Part shown: positions 55,985 to 64,000 of the stretch, one piece after another
How the letters are laid out: each line of letters starts with the position of its first letter
Numbering within the stretch: position 1 is the stretch's first letter
Source of the DNA: Nemertoderma westbladi
Lineage: Eukaryota; Xenacoelomorpha; Nemertodermatida; Nemertodermatidae
Assembly: GCA_032718475.1 (NCBI GenBank)
Contig: JAUCBJ010007324.1
Coordinates: 41,957-105,956 of the forward strand
Direction: 5' to 3'
DNA: 64,000 bases
Notes under the pieces: generated by a model
Database searches by the model: none
Told to the model about the DNA's origin: nothing
What the model saw: the letters and a program-made list of their open reading frames with translations, nothing else
Made by a program: the position numbers and the translations under genes

Positions 55985-56086
55985 TATTTGGTGTTATTGT
56001 TTAGGTGGTAACCCATGACGGCGTTAAGTAATGTCCACTAAGGGGACATTACTTAACGCCGTCATTGGATACCACGTAAACAATAG
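55985..56086. repeat. Hairpin with a perfect 22-bp core
   Basis: atgacggcgttaagtaatgt + cc at 56015-56036 is exactly mirrored at 56044-56065 with a 7-nt loop, and the similarity extends outwards (attgtttaggtggtaaccc against taccacgtaaacaat) to arms of about 40 bp. A further copy of acattactcaacgccgt lies at about 55885-55901. Confidence 0.85.
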
Positions 56087-56349
56087 GTGGAAATTTTCGT
56101 GACAGCCAAATAGTCCTACTGCATTACCTACCGGTAGGCGGGGTAGAGCTATTAATAACCACTAGGGCCTAGCTATATTATTATAACATGGCTCCAAACG
56201 CCACCATAAATATAAGCTAACTTATATATAACATAATTTATGTCATTTTTATATTTATTTTTACAGGAAATAATATAATTTGTGCAGTTTATATCACTTA
56301 TAATGTATATGTGCAATCATTTCGTAATGTTAAAATTTTGGAATAAAAC

Positions 56350-56495
56350 TACATACATACTTGTTGCAAAGTACTTTACAGTGTTCTGATCCTCGTGGCT
56401 TTATTTTCAATCACTCACTAACGTTCGTTCGTGTAGCAAAGCCACTCTGATCATCACACTGTAAAGTGCTACTTTAGACACAAGTATGTAAATAG
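56350..56495. repeat. Inverted repeat, arms of about 50 bp
   Basis: The left arm has tacatacttgttg, actttacagtgt and gtggcttt; the right arm has aaagccac, acactgtaaagtgc and acacaagtatgta in mirrored order. The loop is about 40 bp, with cactcactaacgttcgttcg. MITE-like, non-coding. Confidence 0.75.
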
Positions 56496-57099
56496 TTATT
56501 ACAGGTACATGTTAGATCTGATTCCTGCATTACACACGGCTTCCTTTTATTGACCAACTAAAAAACACCACATAGCAAATAAATATTAGAACCAAGACAA
56601 TAAAAATACTTATGATTCGAAACAAATATGGTTACAATACATTCCTAATATCAGCAGCCAAAATGTATAACTCGCTCTATAACTATAAAAATAACTATAA
56701 CTCTATGTTAATGACTCACTATAGGATATTATTACTATTACTATATTAATATGGATACTATTATGGTACACTTATTGCAATTATCTCCATAAATATAAAT
56801 AATCTACGAGATGGTATAGTAATAATGTAGTTAATTTCCATTTTACTAGTTTGAGATAGTTAGCCCGGTTGGAACATGATCTTTTTAATTTTCAGTTGTG
56901 CGGTAATTAATTGTTACTGTTTAACCTGCCTACCCGTACTTCATTATTCAGATATAATTACAAACTTCAAAAACAAGAATTAAATCTAACAAATAATCAT
57001 GAAGAGTTTATATACAATAGTTTGAGTTAGTATTTCCACTCCTTCCCTGTTGTTACTTGGCATTACACCATACAGTTTCAGATACGTAAACCTAAGGGG
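56496..57099. other. AT-rich spacer, no gene seen
   Basis: No recognisable feature apart from A/T-rich words. Confidence 0.4.
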
Positions 57100-58865
57100 A
57101 TTCCAGCACCATGCTCTGCCCCAATACTACGCCACTTTGTCCTCGACGCCCTTAAGCAGGCACAAGTTGCCCTCAGGACCCCAAACGAGAGGCGCGCCCT
57201 CACCCATCCCATGACACAGCTGTAAGGCTTTGCCAATTTCTTGGATATTTTATTTGCCAATTTCTGGCCTGTCGGCCAGCCTCTATAACGCCATGGAGTA
57301 CTCAGGGGCGAGCAAGCCATCCACCGTTACCACAAGAAGGGTAAAATCGGCCTGACGAAGGGCACAGGCGTCGTGGTATTTCGTCTTCTTCTCATGCTCA
57401 GCATCAATCAGTATGGAGGCCGTCAGAAGCGACTCGTATGAGGGGGCACCAGGGTCAACGTCCCGAACATCGAATAATGCCCGTCTCAGTGGCTGCCAAT
57501 AGCCCCTTACCGAAAGGTCTGCACGTAGACCCACCACCCCATATCACCTCACGAATCACTGGCTCCCATGCTATGCATGACTCAGGGAAGGCGAGACTGA
57601 ACAGGTCGCCCTGGATGTCCCGAACCTCATTGTGGCGGAGGGTTACCAGGCGCCCCTTCTTGCAATCGAGCGCGTGGGTTGTGGTAAATACTTCCCTGCA
57701 ACCATCACACCTCGCATGGGCACCAACCAGGGGACGTCCATATCGGAGGTAAAGACCATCCCGGAATTCATTGGCAGACAGGTAAAAGTCCTAATCCAAC
57801 GTGACAGGAATGACTCGCTGTAGGTAGTCCCATTCACATTGCACACCTGGTGAATGCAGCATAAGCAGCCTGTGGCTGATTGGTAGCAACACTGGCTAAT
57901 CTAGACACTGCACACTTCCATGTCGCTACCTTCCCGGAGATATACTCGGCCTGGAGGGAAGCACTACCCACAAAGAGGCCCAGAGTACGAGTGCCCTTTA
58001 CAATTCCTCGTCCATCCACCCTAACCCCAAGGTCACGGAACAACTCTTGGGCTAGGGTAGCATCACAGTCCTCAACAACCAACATACACTTGTCAGGCTC
58101 TGGGTAATAGCTGTAGGAGGGGCCGAGCTCCTTGAGGAGAATAAACCACTCGAGCAAGTCAGATAATGTAGTGGCATTCTGAGCATCGTCAGCGAACCAC
58201 ACTTGAGTCCATGCCACTGAATTCTTTAGCTTAATGATGAGGGAAGCGACCGCGTAACCTAGCATCGCAAAGGGGTCCCCCTGCGTCCAACCTTCCCTAC
58301 TAGGTAGGGTGACCGCCCCTCGCTCACCATGGATAATCAGGGAGGCATACCCCCGGTATGTGTTGAACAAGAAGCGGGACTCGCGTGGCCAAAGCATACG
58401 AAAGTTCCAGAGTGCTGTCACTCGGTTTACTGCGTTAAAAGCGTTTCTAGCGTCGACTAGTAAAACGCCCCAACCATCACCCTGGTGTTCCTCCCATAAG
58501 CCCCCTACCGCATGAACTGCGGCTTCGATGCCAGCCGACAAGCCACTACATAACTGGTCCATTCCACACAGTGTCTGTACATCAGCCTGCATGGTTTCCG
58601 CCATACACTTTCCGAGAACTCTACACAGTGACTCCCCGACCCCAATTGGGCATACACCTGGGCACTTGTCCAATGCAATTAATCTGCAAGCCATCAGTGC
58701 GCGAATTGACTTCCATTCAACAACTTGGGTGGACAGACGACGTACTAGGCTAGCAATTGCCTCTCTGAGTCGGGAACTGCCTGTTCTGCGGTAGAGGAGC
58801 ATATCCTGCCAATGCACTGAGTCTGCGCCACCCAGTCCAGCACCCCTTCGAAGCTTACGGGCCAC
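57100..58865 (-). pseudogene. RT-bearing mobile element protein, degenerate, with C-terminal module
   Basis: The first frame (58865-57834) has RT wording: RLIALDKCPGVCPIGVGESL, LLVDARNAFNAVNR (motif A), EGWTQGDPFAM (motif B) and WFADDAQNA (motif C). In shifted frames the protein continues: RCDGCREVFTTTHALDCKKG then RLVTLRHNEVRDIQGDLF (57600-57720), LRADLSVRGYWQPLRRALFD (57283-57537) and KPYSCVMGWVRARLSFG with CACLRASRTKW (about 57110-57240). I know this order (RT, C..C.....HAL.C..G, RHNEVRD, D.S.RG.W....R..FDVR, W.R..LSF...R....C.RGSR..W) from abundant cnidarian and mollusc mobile elements. At least two frameshifts and no N-terminal part; it starts at GTG without a natural ATG. Exact clade uncertain. 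Confidence 0.8.
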
Positions 58866-58946
58866 AGTCTGTATTATAGAAGGCAGTCACCTGCCATCTA
58901 TAATGCATTTTGCAACACAGAAGTTTTAAGATCACAATTATATTGA

Positions 58947-59120
58947 GCATATTGGAAGTGTGCTGAACATACGTGGTCGGGAGACTGAATAAAAGGCCTT
59001 GAAGAAGTCAACAAAGATGCCAGACAGATGCCCGTCTTTCTTTTTTGATAACTCTTCAATTATCCTTCTAAGTGCTAAAATGGGCTCCTTTGTCCCACGA
59101 CCTTTTCGGCTGCATTGCGA
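58947..59120 (-). pseudogene. LINE reverse transcriptase fragment, 5' half of the split copy
   Basis: The minus strand reads RKGRGTKEPILALRRIIEEL followed by SKKKDGHLSGIFVDFFKAFY and SVSRPRMFS. It matches the fragment at 2412-2790 closely at DNA level (gaagaagtcaacaaagat, gataactcttcaattatcc). The last Asp of motif A (KAFD) is Tyr here. Its inner end at 58947 (catattggaagtgtg) is the expected continuation of the fragment ending at 55214. Confidence 0.8.
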
Positions 59121-59674
59121 ATAGCATTGCGTGTATTTATAATTTTTATGCGTAGAGGAGCCGTTGTTTCTCGTACGTAGTTTACAACTTTACGAGTACA
59201 CTGACTATATGCAATATATTCTTTCGGTATTTAAATATTATTTTACTACTCTTTGTTTTTGGTGGTTAAACTATTCGAAATATTTTTGGTGCTATTTAAG
59301 TTTTAAAAATTCTATATCTTTAGTGCTTAAAATATATTTCTAGAACTCGTTTGACGGTCACTAACAGAGATAGGCATAGCATTAAACATTATTTAAAATT
59401 TTTTCTAGGTTGGCCTTTCCAAGACCTACCGGTAACAACAACCGCTGTTGTAGCATTTTACATTATCTTAATCTGTTAGATTTATGTGCTGACTCCCTTA
59501 TTAAAGTTTGTGTTCTAGCCCCGCCTATGAGGCTGATTCGTAAGTTTTATTTCTGCTTTCTATTTTTGCTAATTGTTTAGGTCTTAGTAGTCTTTTATGT
59601 ACATTTTGTACATGCTACACTACAAGTCGTCCACATGCTCAATGATTGACCCACGGCAGCATTTTAGCCACGGA
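59121..59674. other. Spacer, no gene seen
   Basis: AT-rich, no motif recognised. The last 40 bp before the array include ggcagcattttagcc. Confidence 0.4.
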
Positions 59675-62600
59675 GCACGTTGACTGGTTGTGTGGGGTGG
59701 GGCCACCTTGGGTGGGGTATAGCACGTTGACTGGTTGGGTTGGGTGGGGCCACCTTGGGTGGGGTATAGCACGTTGACTGGTTGTGTGGGGCGGGGCCAC
59801 CTTGGGTGGGGTATAGCACGTTGACTGGTTGGGTGGGGCGGGGCCACCTTGGGTGGGGTATAGCACGTTGACTGGTTGGGTGGGGTGGGGCCACCTTGGG
59901 TGGGGTATAGCACGTTGACTGGTTGTGTGGGGCGGGGCCACCTTGGGTGGGGTATAGCACGTTGACTGGTTGTGTGGGGCGGGGCCACCTTGGGTGGGGT
60001 ATAGCACGTTGACTGGTTGTGTGGGGTCGGGGCCACCTTGGGTGGGGTATAGCACGTTGACTGGTTGTGTGGGGTGGGGCCACCTTGGGTGGGGTATAGC
60101 ACGTTGACTGGTTGGTGGGTGGGGCGGGGCCACCTTGGGTGGGGTATAGCACGTTGACTGGTTGTGTGGGGTGGGGCGGGGCCACCTTGGGTGGGGTATA
60201 GCACGTTGACTGGTTGTGGGTGGGGCGGGGCCACCTTGGGTGGGGTATAGCACGTTGACTGGTTGTGTGGGGTGGGGCCACCTTGGGTGGGGTATAGCAC
60301 GTTGACTGGTTGTGTGGGGTGGGGCCACCTTGGGTGGGGTATAGCACGTTGACTGGTTGTGTGGGGTGGGGCCACCTTGGGTGGGGTATAGCACGTTGAC
60401 TGGTTGTGTGGGGTGGGGCCACCTTGGGTGGGGTATAGCACGTTGACTGGTTGTGTGGGGCGGGGCCACCTTGGGTGGGGTATAGCACGTTGACTGGTTG
60501 TGTGGGGTCGGGGCCACCTTGGGTGGGGTATAGCACGTTGACTGGTTGTGTGGGGCGGGGCCACCTTGGGTGGGGTATAGCACGTTGACTGGTTGTGTGG
60601 GGTGGGGCCACCTTGGGTGGGGTATAGCACGTTGACTGGTTGTGTGGGGTGGGGCCACCTTGGGTGGGGTATAGCACGTTGACTGGTTGTGTGGGGCGGG
60701 GCCACCTTGGGTGGGGTATAGCACGTTGACTGGTTGTGTGGGGTGGGGCGGGGCCACCTTGGGTGGGGTATAGCACGTTGACTGGTTGTGGTGGGGTGGG
60801 GCCACCTTGGGTGGGGTATAGCACGTTGACTGGTTGTGTGGGGTGGGGCCACCTTGGGTGGGGTATAGCACGTTGACTGGTTGTGTGGGTGGGGTGGGGC
60901 CACCTTGGGTGGGGTATAGCACGTTGACTGGTTGTGTGGGGTGGGGCCACCTTGGGTGGGGTATAGCACGTTGACTGGTTGTGTGGGGTGGGGCCACCTT
61001 GGGTGGGGTATAGCACGTTGACTGGTTGTGTGGGGTGGGGCCACCTTGGGTGGGGTATAGCACGTTGACTGGTTGTGTGGGGCGGGGTGGGGCCACCTTG
61101 GGTGGGGTATAGCACGTTGACTGGTTGTGTGGGGTGGGGCCACCTTGGGTGGGGTATAGCACGTTGACTGGTTGTGTGGGGCCACCTTGGGTGGGGTATA
61201 GCACGTTGACTGGTTGTGTGGGGCGGGGCCACCTTGGGTGGGGTATAGCACGTTGACTGGTTGTGTGGGGTGGGGCGGGGCCACCTTGGGTGGGGTATAG
61301 CACGTTGACTGGTTGTGTGGGGCGGGGCCACCTTGGGTGGGGTATAGCACGTTGACTGGTTGTGTGGGGTGGGGCCACCTTGGGTGGGGTATAGCACGTT
61401 GACTGGTTGTGTGGGTGGGGCGGGGCCACCTTGGGTGGGGTATAGCACGTTGACTGGTTGTGTGGGGTGGGGCCACCTTGGGTGGGGTATAGCACGTTGA
61501 CTGGTTGTGTGTGGGTGGGGCCACCTTGGGTGGGGTATAGCACGTTGACTGGTTGTGTGGGGTGGGGCCACCTTGGGTGGGGTATAGCACGTTGACTGGT
61601 TGTGTGGGGTGGGGCCACCTTGGGTGGGGTATAGCACGTTGACTGGTTGTGTGGGGTGGGGCCACCTTGGGTGGGGTATAGCACGTTGACTGGTTGTGTG
61701 GGTGGGGCGGGGCCACCTTGGGTGGGGTATAGCACGTTGACTGGTTGTGGTGGGGCGGGGCCACCTTGGGTGGGGTATAGCACGTTGACTGGTTGTGTGG
61801 GGTGGGGCGGGGCCACCTTGGGTGGGGTATAGCACGTTGACTGGTTGTGTGGGGTGGGGTGGGGCCACCTTGGGTGGGGTATAGCACGTTGACTGGTTGT
61901 GGTGGGGTGGGGCCACCTTGGGTGGGGTATAGCACGTTGACTGGTTGTGTGGGGTGGGGCCACCTTGGGTGGGGTATAGCACGTTGACTGGTTGTGTGGG
62001 GTGGGGCCACCTTGGGTGGGGTATAGCACGTTGACTGGTTGTGTGGGGTGGGGCGGGGCCACCTTGGGTGGGGTATAGCACGTTGACTGGTTGTGTGGGG
62101 TGGGGCCACCTTGGGTGGGGTATAGCACGTTGACTGGTTGTGTGGGGCGGGGCCACCTTGGGTGGGGTATAGCACGTTGACTGGTTGTGTGGGGTGGGGC
62201 CACCTTGGGTGGGGTATAGCACGTTGACTGGTTGTGTTGGGTGGGGCGGGGCCACCTTGGGTGGGGTATAGCACGTTGACTGGTTGTGTGGGGCGGGGCC
62301 ACCTTGGGTGGGGTATAGCACGTTGACTGGTTGTGTGGGTGGGGCGGGGCCACCTTGGGTGGGGTATAGCACGTTGACTGGTTGTGTGGGGTGGGGCCAC
62401 CTTGGGTGAGGTATAGCACGTTGACTGGTTGTGTGGGGTGGGGCCACCTTGGGTGGGGTATAGCACGTTGACTGGTTGTGTGGGGCGGGGCCACCTTGGG
62501 TGGGGTATAGCACGTTGACTGGTTGTGTGGGGTCGGGGCCACCTTGGGTGGGGTATAGCACGTTGACTGGTTGTGTGGGGCGGGGCCACCTTGGGTGGGG

Positions 62601-63945
62601 TATAGCACGTTGACTGGTTGTGTGGGTGGGGCGGGGCCACCTTGGGTGGGGTATAGCACGTTGACTGGTTGTGTGGGGCGGGGCCACCTTGGGTGGGGTA
62701 TAGCACGTTGACTGGTTGTGTGGGTGGGGCGGGGCCACCTTGGGTGGGGTATAGCACGTTGACTGGTTGTGTGGGGTGGGGCCACCTTGGGTGGGGTATA
62801 GCACGTTGACTGGTTGTGTGGGGCGGGGCCACCTTGGGTGAGGTATAGCACGTTGACTGGTTGTGTGGGGCGGGGCCACCTTGGGTGGGGTATAGCACGT
62901 TGACTGGTTGTGTGGGGCGGGGCCACCTTGGGTGGGGTATAGCACGTTGACTGGTTGTGTGGGGCGGGGCCACCTTGGGTGGGGTATAGCACGTTGACTG
63001 GTTGGTGTGGGGCGGGGCCACCTTGGGTGAGGTATAGCACGTTGACTGGTTGTGGGGTGGGGTGGGGCGGGGCCACCTTGGGTGGGGTATAGCACGTTGA
63101 CTGGTTGTGTGGGGCGGGGCCACCTTGGGTGGGGTATAGCACGTTGACTGGTTGTGTGGGGTCGGGGCCACCTTGGGTGGGGTATAGCACGTTGACTGGT
63201 TGTGTGGGGTGGGGCCACCTTGGGTGAGGTATAGCACGTTGACTGGTTGTGTGGGGTGGGGCCACCTTGGGTGAGGTATAGCACGTTGACTGGTTGTGTG
63301 GGGCGGGGCCACCTTGGGTGAGGTATAGCACGTTTACTGGTTGTGTTGGGTGGGGTGGGGCGGGGCCACCTTGGGTGGGGTATAGCACGTTGACTGGTTG
63401 TGTGGGGCGGGGCCACCTTGGGTGAGGTATAGCACGTTTACTGGTTGTGTTGGGTGGGGTGGGGCGGGGCCACCTTGGGTGAGGTATAGCACGTTGACTG
63501 GTTGTGTGGGGTGGGGCCACCTTGGGTGAGGTATAGCACGTTGACTGGTTGTGTGGGGTGGGGCCACCTTGGGTGAGGTATAGCACGTTGACTGGTTGTG
63601 TGGGGTGGGGCCACCTTGGGTGGGGTATAGCACGTTGACTGGTTGTGTGGGGCGGGGCCACCTTGGGTGAGGTATAGCACGTTTACTGGTTGTGTTGGGT
63701 GGGGTGGGGCGGGGCCACCTTGGGTGGGGTATAGCACGTTGACTGGTTGTGTGGGGCGGGGCCACCTTGGGTGAGGTATAGCACGTTTACTGGTTGTGTT
63801 GGGTGGGGTGGGGCGGGGCCACCTTGGGTGAGGTATAGCACGTTGACTGGTTGTGTGGGGCGGGGCCACCTTGGGTGAGGTATAGCACGTTTACTGGTTG
63901 TGTTGGGTGGGGTGGGGCGGGGCCACCTTGGGTGGGGTATTGTAC
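59675..63945. repeat. G-rich tandem array, unit 47-57 bp, about 85 copies
   Basis: The constant part is ccaccttgggtggggtatag followed by cacgttgactggttgtg; the variable part is a G-rich linker tggggcgggg / tggggtgggg with extra ggggt or ggggc steps, making units of about 47, 48, 52 or 57 bp. Late units show ggtgaggtatag and gtttactgg variants, arranged as a longer repeat at 63300-63940. The complementary strand has no stop codon in any frame of the unit, so three overlapping frames of more than 1,200 codons exist; this is a property of the repeat and not a gene. Confidence 0.96.
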
Positions 63946-64000
63946 GCGCTTTTATAGACCTTCAGCAGTTTAACCTGCCGAAATTTATATGTCTTTATTG
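63946..64000. other. Unique flank after the G-rich array
   Basis: 55 bp of non-repeat sequence at the window edge; too short to assign. Confidence 0.5.

Noticed and set aside
59620-63869. Three overlapping minus-strand frames of 1,230-1,340 codons (Pro/His/Thr-rich)
   Set aside because: All three frames of the same strand stay open because the G-rich unit lacks stops; unit lengths of 47-57 bp shift the frame constantly, so the peptide repeats are not kept in register.
1-64000. tRNA, rRNA or snRNA genes
   Set aside because: I found no stretch that I could fold by eye into a convincing tRNA with conserved arm sequences, and no rRNA words; a covariance-model scan would be decisive.

Overview
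The window looks like intergenic and transposon-rich nuclear DNA of an invertebrate animal. Reasons: an AT-rich background; several non-LTR retrotransposon (LINE) reverse transcriptases in different states of decay; plausible spliceosomal splice sites at the edges of the two host-like reading frames; a Roc-COR protein with death-fold modules of the kind seen in animals; no operons, no bacterial ribosome-binding sites. I cannot fix the phylum; a marine invertebrate (for example a lophotrochozoan) would fit.

The dominant content is tandem repeat. At least ten unrelated arrays with unit lengths of 57, 49, 30, 12, 35, 20, 30 (GC-rich), 76, 48 (2 x 24) and about 50 bp, plus a 30-bp repeat inside a coding region, fill roughly a third of the 64 kb. 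Many very long reading frames in these arrays are open only because the unit lacks stop codons, and they are not annotated as genes.

Layout. 1-4.4 kb: unassigned AT-rich DNA with one LINE fragment. 4.4-6.1 kb (minus): 5'-truncated LINE with a full RT domain. 6.2-7.2 kb: LINE scraps and an inverted repeat whose two arms both encode the same retroelement C-terminal tail. 7.4-8.2 kb: 57-bp array. 9.6-10.2 kb: exon-like units without a reading frame. 10.5-14.2 kb: 49-bp array whose unit is a piece of the RT gene at 4.7 kb. 14.4-19.2 kb: 30-bp array. 19.5-22.8 kb (minus): Roc-COR protein with C-terminal CARD-like modules. 23.2-25.9 kb: 12-, 35- and 20-bp arrays. 28.1-31.9 kb: apparently complete LINE (PHD finger, endonuclease, RT) with a 2A-type ribosome-skipping motif near its N terminus. 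32.2-33.1 kb (minus): WD40-repeat exon. 34.7-35.9 kb: hairpin element and GC-rich array. 36.9-46.0 kb: a very large inverted-repeat element carrying a DDE-transposase-like protein with a 10-residue repeat domain. 46.0-46.7 kb: a small terminal-inverted-repeat element abutting it. 48.0-52.7 kb: 76-bp and 48-bp arrays. 55.1-59.1 kb: one LINE copy split by about 3.7 kb of DNA that contains other retroelement relics. 59.7-63.9 kb: G-rich array.

Only two features look like host genes: the Roc-COR/CARD exon and the WD40 exon. Neither shows a functional link to the other. The rest is mobile-element and satellite biology, with clear nesting and one clear case of a satellite born from a LINE coding segment.
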